Shown here piece by piece: positions 1 through 9,105 of a DNA stretch of 25,069 nucleotides (position 1 is the stretch's first letter; each line of letters starts with the position of its first letter). The DNA comes from Chara braunii (Eukaryota > Streptophyta > Charophyceae > Charales > Characeae). A program made the translations under genes and the position numbers. The stretch is taken from contig BFEA01000679.1 of the NCBI GenBank assembly GCA_003427395.1, positions 570,428 to 595,496 of the forward strand, given 5' to 3'. The notes under the pieces were generated by a model, which saw only the letters and a list, made by a program, of their open reading frames with translations, made no database searches and was not told the DNA's origin.

Positions 1-77
<77 letters not shown>

Positions 78-107
78 GTGTGTGTGTGTGTGTGTACGTG
101 CGTGTGA
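1..107. repeat. compound microsatellite (CT)n then (GT)n
   Basis: A pure CT dinucleotide run fills bases 1-74 and passes directly into a GT run to about 107 that decays into gtacgtgcgtgtg. The run continues past the left edge of the window. The same CT/GT pairing (GT next to GA) recurs at 10.2 kb. Confidence 0.97.
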
Positions 108-482
108 TGATGACTGAAAGGCCACAGCGATGCAAATGGCAGCAAGCTGTGTTTTAAAAGTGTGATAAAAAATCATACCAGGACATGAAGTGATCCGCAT
201 TGTATGGTAAACATAGAAGGTACACATCCCAAACAAGAGAGCAAAAGAAGATGTGCATACAGTGGCCTCTGATCTTTCACCAATTCTACCAAGACATAAG
301 GACGAGATCTCGAGGTCGCTAGGCCAGAAGACTGTAAGGAAAAGGAAAAGGACAGCGAACTACAATCAGCAGCCCAAAGCAGCAAGGCCAAAAACAAGGA
401 CGGAAATGGACAAGGCACCTGACAGCCAACGGACCAAGTAGCAGCAAAGGAAGATACAGCAGCAAAGGCATTTCAAAAAAGA
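108..482. other. unassigned sequence upstream of LINE A
   Basis: No recognisable gene. A short open frame at 253-441 on the plus strand is rich in Lys, Arg and Gln and has a basic stretch resembling a nuclear localisation signal, but it has no family signature. Its position ahead of LINE A makes a decayed 5' UTR or ORF1 start possible. That is inference only. Confidence 0.3.
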
Positions 483-914
483 ATGAGCTTAAACAAGGAT
501 TCTATCCTTTATTCTTTTTGGAGGCATGAGGCTGTCAAGAAAATGGAGGAAACAGGGTCCAAACAATCCAAAAAACGGCACCTCATCGAGAAGGGGTTAT
601 ATCACAAAAAACTCTCAGCTGGGGACAAAGTGTTGATACTCCGATTCAGAAGAAAGACTGGTAGATGGGAACTTGGTCTATCACCCGCTGACGCAGAAGA
701 CTCATACGCCCCGTCTTACGGGGGGATGACACTGCTTGGGTGGCACATGAAAAGGGAGGGGACACTATTGGTCCATGAGGTAACAAAATTTATGTCAAAC
801 CATTATGAACCAGGCGCAATGGCCACCATCAGCGTGTCATTAGAAAACCTAAAGATAGCATACAAAAATATTTACGTACGAATCGAGGACAAGAAGGAAG
901 CAGGGCTACAATGA
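483..914 (+). CDS. hypothetical 143-residue ORF, possibly an ORF1 remnant of LINE A
   Basis: An open frame of 143 codons starts with ATG at 483 and stops at 912-914. The product is basic and mixed in composition. I do not recognise a domain: there is no CCHC knuckle and no clear DUF4283-type block. The last ~40 codons lie in the first copy of a 269-bp tandem duplication, and the second copy (1066-1334) repeats that segment with substitutions. It lies 467 bp upstream of the LINE A ORF2 start, where an L1-type ORF1 would be expected, so a fragment of ORF1 is the leading guess. It may equally be a chance ORF. Confidence 0.3.
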   Translation: MSLNKDSILYSFWRHEAVKKMEETGSKQSKKRHLIEKGLYHKKLSAGDKVLILRFRRKTGRWELGLSPADAEDSYAPSYGGMTLLGWHMKREGTLLVHEVTKFMSNHYEPGAMATISVSLENLKIAYKNIYVRIEDKKEAGLQ

Positions 915-1334
915 CTCTCACACAGCTCGCTTCTAGACACCCAACAATTAAAATTCAAACGCAGTAATATTTGGTCGACTGATGACCTGCTCACCTGTAT
1001 CTGCACTATACAAAGAATAAATATTCTTAACAAGGGAGTTGACTGGGAAGCACAAGAATGGTCTCAAAACATTATGAACCAGGCGCAATGGCCACCATCA
1101 GCGTGTCATTAGAAATCTTAAAGATAGCATACAAAGATATTTATGTACGATTCGAGGACAACAAGGAAGCAGGGCCACAATGACTCTCACATAGCTCGCT
1201 TCTAGAAACCCAACAATTAAAATTCAAACTCAGTAATATTTGGTTGACAGATGACCTGCTCACCTGTATCTGCACTATACAAAGAAAGAATATTCTTAAC
1301 AAGGGAGTTGACTGGGAAGCACAAGAATGGTCTC
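797..1334 (+). repeat. 269-bp tandem duplication, two copies
   Basis: Two head-to-tail copies, about 797-1065 and 1066-1334. Matching landmarks sit 269 bp apart: cattatgaac at 801 and 1070, and gtctc at 1061 and 1330. The copies differ by scattered substitutions and a small indel, so the duplication is not recent. The junction lies between the end of the 483-914 ORF and the start of LINE A ORF2. Confidence 0.93.
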
Positions 1335-1381
1335 CATTCCAGCTCAGATGGTGGTAGGGGTAAGGGAACTCATGATTTTTA

Positions 1382-2130
1382 ATGGACAGGGTAGAAGTGG
1401 TGTATGGTAAAAACAAGAAGTGGAAACTCACTCTCCAACAGGCAGACTTGGACATTCAGTCAATTAATGTTAATGGTCTAGCTTCCCGCAATTCGGAAAA
1501 GAATGATGCATTATGGGATCTCATGAGCGCGGTGGGGGGAAGAACATGACCAGATGTAATATATCTCCAAGAAACACACCTGATGGACATACCAGTACAT
1601 CAGAGGGCACATAAGTAAGTTTGGCCATTTCAAGGTTATCACGCTTTCGCCCTTAGCCCGGGGAGTGCTGGGGTGGCCATATGGATCCCGCCCGAATCAT
1701 GCTTCAAAGTTATCAGTTGGGAGCAGAACAAGGAGACAAACGATGAGTCAAAGTGTTGGGTATGCTGGAGTGAAGTAGTGTGCATTGTATCTATCTACGC
1801 ACCCAACACCCCCCGAGAGAGATAGACCAGCAGGTGATTGCAACGCCGCGCTGGACAAATGGCTAGATCGGTGGAGAACCTCCCCTACCATGAGAGAATG
1901 TTGAGGGACTTGTGTGTTTCCCTCTCGCTCTTCGATACCTTCAGACGTAGCCACCCGACTGGGAAAGCCTTTACATGCTTACGCAACAACAACCCCACAG
2001 ACAGTTCAAATCTAGAATCGATCTAATCTTGGCATCGGAAGATTTGAGCGGGGGGTTTACCCTGGTGGCAATATTGCCACCTAGTCCGCACCCGAGTTTG
2101 GACCACAGGATGTGTATGGTCGTCTGGACC
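1382..2130 (+). pseudogene. LINE A ORF2, AP-endonuclease (EEP) domain, broken
   Basis: L1-type LINEs use this N-terminal endonuclease to nick the chromosome and prime reverse transcription. An ATG at 1382 opens a frame that reaches INVNGL at 1463-1480, the Asn-containing first motif. The catalytic Glu motif LQETH is at about 1565-1579 (Glu codon 1571-1573), after an in-frame TGA at 1547-1549. SIYAPNTP follows at about 1789-1809. GDCN at 1833-1844 stands for the usual GDFN, and a stretch before it seems deleted. RIDLILAS is at about 2014-2037. SLDH at 2095-2106 stands for the terminal SDH. Several stops and frameshifts make it non-functional. Confidence 0.85.
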
Positions 2131-2559
2131 CTCCGAAAACGTTATGATCAGGGGGTCAGTTATTATAAGCTTAACACCTCCTTGTTGCAGTCTAAAGCCT
2201 TCCAAAAGTAACTACAACAGGTTTGGAATTTTTGGAAGGACCATCGCTCCCAACAAGACTCTCAAATAGCATGGTTCAATAATGGTCTTTTTTTTTTGGC
2301 AAAAAAATGTAATGAATATTCTAAACAGATAGCAGCACAACGTTACCAGCAAGAAATCACAATTATGCAAAAACTTATGGAGATTGAACAAAAACAAATT
2401 TCGCAAGGACAAGAATCGGTTACGGCCGAATCACAAACTCAAATACTTGACTCTGAACTCAACTTTTGAAATATGCACAACAAAGCAGATGCACAGTACC
2501 ACGATCGTCAATTAAGCTAATTCCTGGGACCCATAAACAAATATCTGACACCCGACCAG

Positions 2560-3477
2560 CGTGATTCATTAGAGGCTCCAATTTCCAGGCAGGAAATTTG
2601 GACTGCCCTGGCACCGGGGATTGATGGTCTCCTTAAGGAATTTTTGGAAACCACATAGGATTTTTTGAGTTAGGACATCATGGATTTCTATGGGGAAGTA
2701 TGGCGCAGGGGCGAGATGGGTGAAAGGGTGGGGCAAGGAGTATTGACCCTTCTGTATAAGTAAGGGGATAAAATGGGTATAAGAAACTACCGCCCCATCA
2801 CACTTCTCACAGTTATATATAAAATGTTTTCCAAAGCCTTAGCCAATAGAATGATCCTGGGAACGGAAAGCATCATTAATCCCTCTCAAACTGACTTTAT
2901 GGCAAACAAGAATATACAAGAGAACATTCTGCTAATCCACGAAGTGCTCCAGCTCACGAAGCACTCCCGTCAGAACGCGTCACTGGTCTTTATTGATTTC
3001 GAAAAGGCCTACGATCACGTAGACTGGTTATTTTCTTGGAAAGATGTCTGGAAAAAATGAATTTTTGTCCAGATTTCAGACGTTGGGTTCAGATCCTGCA
3101 CCAGAATGCAACTACCTGCATCTAGGTCAATGGATGCTTGACACCACCCTTGCGCCTGGAACGTTCAGTCCGTCAAGAGGACCCAATTGCTCCCTTTCTT
3201 TTTTTGGTCATCATGGAAGCACTTGCCGCCAACCTCCGAGGAAACAAAAATATTACCTGAATCCGCATCACACATATCCCGGAGGAGGCAATTCCAATAT
3301 GCTCCCTCTTTGTAGATGATCTCACAATTTTGGCAGAAACCACACACAATAATATGAAGGAGATTCAACAAATGATGGAAAAGTTTGCCAACGTCTTCGA
3401 CATAACAGTCAACTGGGGGAAGAAAACCCAAGGATGGTGGATTCATTATCAAGGGGGACGCCCCCCTGAGACACCAC
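2560..3477 (+). pseudogene. LINE A ORF2, reverse transcriptase, first part
   Basis: Non-LTR reverse transcriptase motifs appear in order across shifting frames. APGIDGL is near 2611 and is followed by two stops. NYRPITLL is at 2785-2808, the template-grip motif RPI. FIDFEKAYDHVDW is near 2989-3027 and holds motif A, with its catalytic Asp codon at 2995-2997. RSVRQEDP begins at 3162 and carries Glu where the family has Gly. FVDD at 3309-3320 is the catalytic double-Asp motif C. From 3162 to 3477 one frame stays largely open and continues through VNWG and GWW. It stops abruptly at the foldback insertion and resumes in phase at 4826. Stops and at least one frameshift near 3055 make it inactive. 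Confidence 0.88.
3472..3477 (+). repeat. target-site duplication of the foldback element, left copy
   Basis: caccac here is repeated at 4820-4825, directly outside the other end of the inserted element. Two further bases on each side match poorly, so the original duplication could have been 6 bp or a decayed 9 bp. Confidence 0.6.
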
Positions 3478-3742
3478 TCTTATGTAACCGTTTGAACGCC
3501 GTGAACGCGCGTTTTCGTTCAAACACGTGCGTTCAATCACCCTCTGCGAGCGTTCAAACGCGCCACGTGGCAAGGGGCAGGAAAAAATCGAACGCGCACC
3601 CCCTCCCAGCGTGCGCGCGTCGTGCACCACTCTGGGACGCGTGACATTCAAAAAAAGAAGTAAAAAAAAAATAACACGAAATACCCCCACCCAGACATAT
3701 ACACACGCACACCAATACACACAGATATTTACAGACACACTC

Positions 3743-4141
3743 ATGCACTCCTTTTTTTGGGAGGGGGCGGGGTGGGGGAATCTCCCTAACATGGCTCAGA
3801 AGGTCCATGCAGGATATCTGAAGGGTCCTCGCAGACATGTAGTGCAGACCACCCCACCAAAATCGAGGCAGGCAGTGAATATGAAATAGAGCACGAGCTG
3901 GCCAAATATATACCTGAGATTCGAATTCAAATCTGTGTTTCAACAGTTATGGATTGCTCACGTAGATAGAATCTGATGGTCTCTGCACGTGAGTCTTAGG
4001 GCTTGGCTGCACTACTCACCAAATGTGCAATACTAGAATGATCTTCTGCAGAACATGTAGTAATACGCCGCCATATGTTTTGTCTTTTGTGCATGTGGTG
4101 AGTAGAGGCCTTTAGGGCCACTGCACGTATTCCTAAGAAAA
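3743..4141 (+). repeat. foldback element, left arm of inverted repeat
   Basis: This arm pairs with 4177-4560 at roughly 90 percent identity by eye, with a few small indels, including a longer stretch near 3810-3830 that is missing from the right arm. Read outward to inward it passes from a C/G-rich run through a tRNA-like segment (3918-3967, minus strand) to a block shared with the other arm that ends at cctaagaaaa. Confidence 0.93.
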
Positions 4142-4176
4142 TAATTTTTATTTTATTTTTTTTTATTTTTTTTCTT
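4142..4176. other. AT-rich spacer at the palindrome centre
   Basis: This tract is almost pure T and A and separates the two arms. It would form the loop of a very large hairpin. A short spacer of this kind is typical of foldback elements. Confidence 0.8.
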
Positions 4177-4560
4177 TTCTTAGCAATACGTGCAGTGGCC
4201 CTGCGGGCCTCTACTCACCACATGCACAAAAGACAAAATATATGGCGGCGTATTATTCCATGTTCTGCAGAAGAATCATTAGTTTTGCACATTTGGTTAG
4301 TGCAGCCAAGCCCTAAGAGTCACGTGCAGAGACCAACAGTGGCAACAGACCCTAGCTACGTGAGCAACCCGTAACTGCTGAAACACAGACCTGAATTCGA
4401 ATCTCGGGTATATATTCGGCCAGCTCGTGCTCTATTTCATATTCACTGCCTGCCTTGATTTTGGTGGGGCGGTCTGCGCTACATGTCTGCGAGCACGGAC
4501 CTTCTGAGCCATGTTAGGGAGATTCCCCCCCCCCGCCCCCCCCCAAAAAAAGGAGTGCAT
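4177..4560 (-). repeat. foldback element, right arm of inverted repeat
   Basis: This is the reverse complement of 3743-4141. It begins with ttttcttagcaatacg and ends with aggagtgcat, which pairs with atgcactcct at 3743-3752. The homopolymer C tract near 4525-4544 pairs with the G-rich stretch at 3759-3777. Confidence 0.93.
4346..4412 (+). repeat. tRNA-like (SINE-type) segment inside the foldback arm
   Basis: Two sequences resemble the internal promoter boxes of tRNA genes. A box-A-like tagctacgtgagc lies at 4353-4365, and a box-B-like aattcgaatct at 4394-4404, about 41 bp downstream. The stretch between them aligns with the tRNA-like segment at 11464-11527, sharing the aactg-tgaaa core. A mirror copy lies at 3918-3967 in the left arm. 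It is too degenerate for a working tRNA gene; a captured SINE head is the likely reading. Confidence 0.5.
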
Positions 4561-4819
4561 GTGGCCGTAATTTTTTTGTCGCGTATGGATGCTTCGTTTT
4601 TTTTTTTTGGCCATTATTTGGTCGTTTTCTTTTTTTTGCAGGGCTATTGGCCCCTCCCCCTCCACCCAGTTCCCCCCACTCCCAAACCTGCCGCCCCCAA
4701 CACTACATGGCTTCTGCGCGAACGCGTCAAAAACATTCAGCCGCGTTCAGTGAACGCGCGTTCACCGCGTTCAAAACCTGAACGCGAAACGCGTATTCAA
4801 TAAACGCGCGGTAACACAG

Positions 4820-4825
4820 CACCAC
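4820..4825 (+). repeat. target-site duplication of the foldback element, right copy
   Basis: This is the second caccac. Joining 3477 to 4826 gives an in-frame passage from the codons Glu-Thr-Pro into Arg-Ile-Lys-Trp and on to the Met at 4837, as expected if one copy is host sequence and the other was made by the insertion. Confidence 0.6.
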
Positions 4826-5960
4826 GCATCAAATGGATGCCATTAGAAGCTCCAGTTAGTATTTTAGGGTTTTCTATGACCAGAGAGGGACGCTCACCAA
4901 GTAATGATGAATGGATTAGCACCCCAACACAACAAAATTTGGTCAATTGGAACAAAAAACACTCATCTCTCTCCGGCCGTGCCTTAGTAATCAATAATGT
5001 GGTCTTTTCGTCATTATGGTACAAATCATTACTGTGGCCGCTAAGTAAAACAACCGTGAGAGACATAAAACGAAAGGCAGCGGCCTTTCTGTGGAGGGGG
5101 GACGGTGAACAAAACAATGTTATCAGCCGCGTGGCATGGGATTCGATCATCCAACCTAAGGTAGGAGGGGGGTTGGGAATAATTGACCCAACCATGCAAG
5201 CACAGACACTATGGCTGAAATGGATAAAAATGTTAATCTTTGCCCCTCTAAGCCCATGGTGCGTATTGGCTCTGGAACACCTGGCCCGACTGGCCCCGGA
5301 AGCCCCCCAAGCAATCCATCCGCTAATGTGGCTGGAGAATAGGTTCTGGACAATCCCACGCAAGCTCCCCCGAGGAAGGGAGGGGCTGGATGGAGACAAT
5401 CAGATCCTGGATATGTTCTGCCCATCCTTGTTGGGAACTTGGCGCAAATTTCAGCTTCCTGAAAAAATCTACCCCGACCGCTGGGAGGAAGTCTACAGGC
5501 AGCCTCTCTTTGGTAACCGATGGGTGGTGAACTCGAATGGTTGTGTCATGATTAGCTCATCCTCGCCCGGGGAAAAACTGGGTTAAGAGAGGGGCGCTTA
5601 GAGTTGGGGATCTTTGGGACAAAGACAGAAAGGACTGGAAGGGGATCGAATGCGAGGAATCTTACGTTACTGCCTCCACGTGGAGGAGCACTTGAATAAC
5701 CTGATTGAAGCTCTCCCGTTGGCCTGATACCAAACCCTTAGACGAGGCCCCATCCTAAAAGAAGGTGACAGGGTAGCAAGTACAGAGTCTCCACATAAGG
5801 TAGGTCGGATACACATGGTTTCACCCCGTTCTGTCATGGTGGAAAATTACACAATCACTAGTGTAGACACTCTCCAAGGCAGCACAACCCCCTTCGAATG
5901 ACAGGAGAAAACTTATGTGTACCGGATGAGAATCCTAGAAGAGAAAGGACAAAAGGTGGT
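4826..5960 (+). pseudogene. LINE A ORF2, reverse transcriptase thumb and linker region
   Basis: This is the continuation of the split reverse transcriptase. It opens with PLEAPVSILGF, the conserved block after motif C, followed by SSLSGRALVIN and a LW-Y pattern near 4969-5035, typical of plant LINE ORF2 after the catalytic core. AAAFLWRG and VGGGLGIIDP follow. The frame stays open to 5586. About ten bases upstream a frameshift moves coding to another phase that yields KRGALRVGDLWD, the usual next block, before stops near 5690. Coding sense returns in the 5917 frame. Confidence 0.82.
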
Positions 5961-6972
5961 GTTCCAGCCTCTCAAACCAATCCAGGATTTGACCCTGGAT
6001 CCTGCAGATTGGACATGGAATCCCTCCTACAGGAGGGGAGGTCGCACAATGAAACGTATCAGCATCCATCAGTTGTCGGCCAAATCAGCCTACAAAATGC
6101 TCAGACCTAAAAGAAGGCTAAGGGACATAGCAAACGACCGATGGGCCAGACACCTGAATGTGGATCACTCTCTCCTGTCACCCATTAAATGGTTTCAAGA
6201 ACAAAAAACAAAACCTATGAAAATCACATCCCTGCAATGGCAGATTGCCCACCGTTGTCTACCAACTTATGACTGGCTAACGGACCACACTAACTTAGAA
6301 CAAAAAGGCTTGCTGCTCCCATGGTGCCAACGGGGTCAGAACCTTTTTCCATTCCATAGGAAGGCGGAAACCATTAAACATATCTTCATGCAATGCCCGA
6401 TGGCCCAATTCATATGGAGATGGTGGGATCGCATCTGGAGAAAGATGGAACCCGGAACCCCCTGGCCCTGGTCGTGGCATGCCATTCTGGCCGGCCATTG
6501 GCCGCAGGCAGAAGTAGTTACAACCTTCGTAAAAAGCATGTACAACCTCGGGAGAAGGGCGGTAGTATGGGCACTATGGTGGCGAAGATGTATTTTGGCC
6601 ATGGAAAGGGTGAGAGTAGAAGAATCGGAAATCACTGAACAGATTCAGCAGCAGATACAGTTCGGTCTCACACAGAGATGGCTAGACACAAAAGCACAGT
6701 TAGACCTCCTTAAACAGGTAGGAGATGTCAGGAAACGGATCACAAACTTTTGCAAAGACTGGGTGGGAGGTGAGAGAAAAGGATGGATTGCGAAAGTAGA
6801 ATGGAGCGGTTACAAGAGAAAGGGACAGTGGGATTTGGAAGAGAGGAGAGACTATCGCCTATGTTTTAATGACTGGACAAACATTGACCCCTCATTCCCA
6901 CTCCGTCAACCCTCGGATTTTCCCGACCCCTTCCCCCCCCATGCCCTCTCCCTGGCTGAAATCCTGTCCTGA
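5917..6972 (+). pseudogene. LINE A ORF2 C-terminus with zf-RVT zinc finger
   Basis: An open frame of 351 codons forms the C-terminal part of ORF2. SIHQLSAKSAYKML is at residues 49-62 and WQIAHRCLPTYDWL at 108-121, the start of the zf-RVT region. The zinc ligands are Cys137 and then His155 and Cys160 in HIFMQC. The second Cys of the usual CxxC pair is Gly140 here, so zinc binding is probably lost. A WRWW block follows. The tail contains DYRLCFNDWTNIDP (near residues 310-325), which is closely matched in LINE C. It ends at TGA 6970-6972. The zinc finger is thought to help nucleic-acid binding during retrotransposition. Confidence 0.85.
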
Positions 6973-7400
6973 CTGAGCAAGTCTGCTATCCCATCTTCTG
7001 CTAACTCATACTCTGATAAGAAATGGCCCTCCGGAGCCCCCCGGGGAGGTTATTCTCTACTAAATTTCCCAAGCATCTTTCCCTGGGTCAAGGAGTAGGG
7101 GGGAGCCAGTTAGGGGCGGGAGGAATCAGTGTGCAGTGGCAGGTCCAGGGTGATGTGGTTCCCCCTCCTCTCTAAGGCCCTGCTCAGTCAATCCCCTGGA
7201 TTTCAGGGTAATCAATGCTGGCAGGACCCCCCGCAATCTTTTTCAGATGTATCCCAACATTCATTTTGTACATGGGACGCTGGACCCGTTTTCCAGCAGG
7301 TGATGGCCCCCACCAATAGATGGGGCCTCCCCCAGGGTGCTAGTGGTGTCTGCTCTTATCAGCACCGCTAGCAACGGCAGGTTTTTTTTTTTTTTTTTTT
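6973..7400 (+). mobile_element. LINE A 3' UTR and end
   Basis: Non-coding sequence follows the ORF2 stop. From about 7178 to 7381 it aligns with the reverse complement of LINE C (13090-13306). That alignment includes a 29-nt identical stretch at 7274-7302 which holds a hairpin: 6-bp stem gctgga/tccagc with a 7-nt loop. LINE C ends in an A tail, whereas LINE A ends in 19 T at 7382-7400. The T run may be a decayed tail or the poly-A of a separate minus-strand retroposon. Confidence 0.7.
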
Positions 7401-7640
7401 AAGTCAATAGTCTTCAGGATTCGGAAGCAGCGCTCTGGAGGAGCGCTGCAGGACTAGTAGTAGCGTTAGCATTAGTCTTCAGCGCTGGGCGCTAGTAGCA
7501 TAGCTGTAGTCTTCAGCGCTGGGCGCCATAGCTAGGACAGTACTAGAGAGAGAGAGATTGGGCGGAGGCCAGGGGTACTTACCTGCAGCGCCGTTGCTCC
7601 AGCTTCGTCTGCGCCAACTTCACAGGTTAGTACCTGGCTC
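7401..7640 (+). repeat. 34-bp tandem repeats rich in agcgct
   Basis: tagtcttcag occurs at 7408, 7473 and 7507. The last two start 34-bp units containing agcgctgggcgc. The stretch 7436-7470 (ggaggagcgc, then tagtagcgttagc) loosely resembles the presumed 5' end of LINE B read on the minus strand (about 21957 downward). It could be a 5' regulatory region of another retroelement; that is a guess. A GA-rich stretch follows at 7545-7557. Confidence 0.55.
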
Positions 7641-8999
7641 GTGAGAGAGAGAGCGTTCTTCTTCTTCCTCTTCTCAGTCCACCATCTCCCTCTCACCCTC
7701 TCATCAGCAGACTACGAGAGAAAGAGAGAGAGAGAGCTTGGTGACATTGGATCCAGACTTGACTTTTGGGCTTTAGACATTTCGACGAGGGATTATTTGG
7801 GACTTGTGAAAAAAAAAGAAAAAAGAAAAAAAAGATCGAAAAAAAAAGGAGCTGATGATAACAAGATTGTTTGGTCGGAGTTGCATGGACGCATCAGGAG
7901 GCTGAACGTTTGACAATCTGTGGAATCCCCAAATCGACGGTTTGGGTCATGAACCCTTCGACGCTTGTTGAAGGCAGACTGTCCGTCCCCAAGGGGAACA
8001 TAGCAGCGGGCGGCAACTCTTTGAAGCATCCAGCAACGCTGCTCGGGCAACATGACTGCACAAAGCCCAAAACGACTGCAATGAGCAACAGGGCAAGCGG
8101 ACAAGCAGCACGGCAATCGCTCGGTGAAGCAGAAGGCAACACAAACACCACAGCCAAACTAAACGACACACAAGCAAGGGATGCAGAAGGCACAGAGTGC
8201 GGGTTGGCGCAAAGCAGCAGAGCAGTGAGGCACAAGGCAACACCAACACCACAGCCAAACCACACACTGAACACAGAAGTGTGCAAAGAACGACATGTGA
8301 AGCACGCAGGACGGGCAGCAAAGCGGCTGGGGAGGGCAGACGAGTCAGTCTACACATCCAGCACAGAGCAAAGCCTCATATCACCTACTCACATCACGAG
8401 TCAACCCAGCAGAGTGTTGGTTCCCACCACCCCCTGAGCCAGAGCATCACTCAGGCAAACATCCGTCATCACCCACAGGAGGCACACACATCCTGAACTC
8501 AGTGGCCCCCCTAAGAGTGCTGTAGGCACTCCGAACGAGGAATGGCCAACTAATTGGCACTGCTTAGAGGTGCTGAGTAGGACACATAGCAAGTCCTTAG
8601 AAAAAAATACCAGGAGGACAGACAGAAAAAAAACAGGAACTATGTGAGCGAGTGCGTGCGTGTGTTTGTTGTGTGAGTATGAACGTTCGCTATGGCAAGA
8701 TGGACTATGCCAAGCAAATCTCTGATAAACCATTGTCGGCACACCTTGAGCCTAGAGCTTCGCAAGTATGGTTTTGCTCAGAGCGTGGTGGGCCCGGCAT
8801 TTACTCAAGCTTCCGAGTGTTTCGCGCTTATTCATACCAATGGCTGTATGCGGGCAGGGGGCAGGACAAGTCTCCTTATGACTAAGGGGATGGGATGATT
8901 GTCAGCAGATGGTTGGCCTGGGAGGGGAACAGTAATACATGCATTTTTCATAAAAACAGGGGTAACACAGGCTGTGATAAGCTATTTCTAAGTGGCGCG
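7641..8999. other. unrecognised low-complexity region without a clear gene
   Basis: A CT/GA-rich stretch (7645-7735) and an A-rich stretch (7808-7852) come first. A long frame at 7871-8437 follows; its product is dominated by Thr, Ala, Gln, Asn and His, with no family match I can see. An imperfect ~28-bp repeat occurs at 8133 and 8234, in different phases of that frame, which argues against real coding. 8650-8885 has another short frame without features. I see no splice pattern or domain that supports a gene. Confidence 0.4.
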
Positions 9000-9105
9000 T
9001 AAAAAAAAAAGGAAGAAAGAAGAAAGAAAAAAGAAAAAGGAAAAAAGAAGAAAAAAGGAGAAAAAAAAGGAGAAAAAAGAAGGGGGAAAGGAAAGGAAAA
9101 AGGCA
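9000..9105 (+). repeat. purine (A/G) tract
   Basis: More than 100 bases are almost free of pyrimidines. Translation gives only Lys, Glu and Arg runs. Similar tracts lie at 7808-7852 and 9590-9672. Such tracts can adopt triplex DNA, but nothing here shows a role. Confidence 0.85.

Larger units (their letters stand above)
3478..4819. mobile_element. foldback-type (long inverted repeat) non-autonomous DNA element
   Basis: A 1342-bp insert splits the LINE A reverse transcriptase. Its ends are imperfect inverted repeats: left starts near tatgtaaccg and right ends near cggtaacaca, about 8 of 10 pairing. Both flanks are dense in gttcaa, gaacg and cgcg motifs, for example gaacgcgcgttc at 4752-4763 and its near copy at 3503-3514. 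Inside lie two ~390-bp arms around a ~35-bp AT-rich spacer. No transposase is visible, so it must have moved with help from elsewhere. Long arms, subterminal repeats and a possible 9-bp duplication fit Foldback or Mutator-like (TIR-MULE) elements. The family assignment is inference; the insertion itself is well supported. Confidence 0.75.

Noticed and set aside
3409-3943. Open frames of 120-130 codons on both strands in the left part of the foldback element
   Set aside because: They run through inverted-repeat and homopolymer sequence, overlap each other in opposite senses, and are mirrored weakly by frames in the other arm. They look like chance ORFs.
7871-8437. 188-codon frame as a possible host gene
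   Set aside because: Low-complexity product, an internal repeat read in different phases, and long frames open on the opposite strand too. No evidence for real coding.
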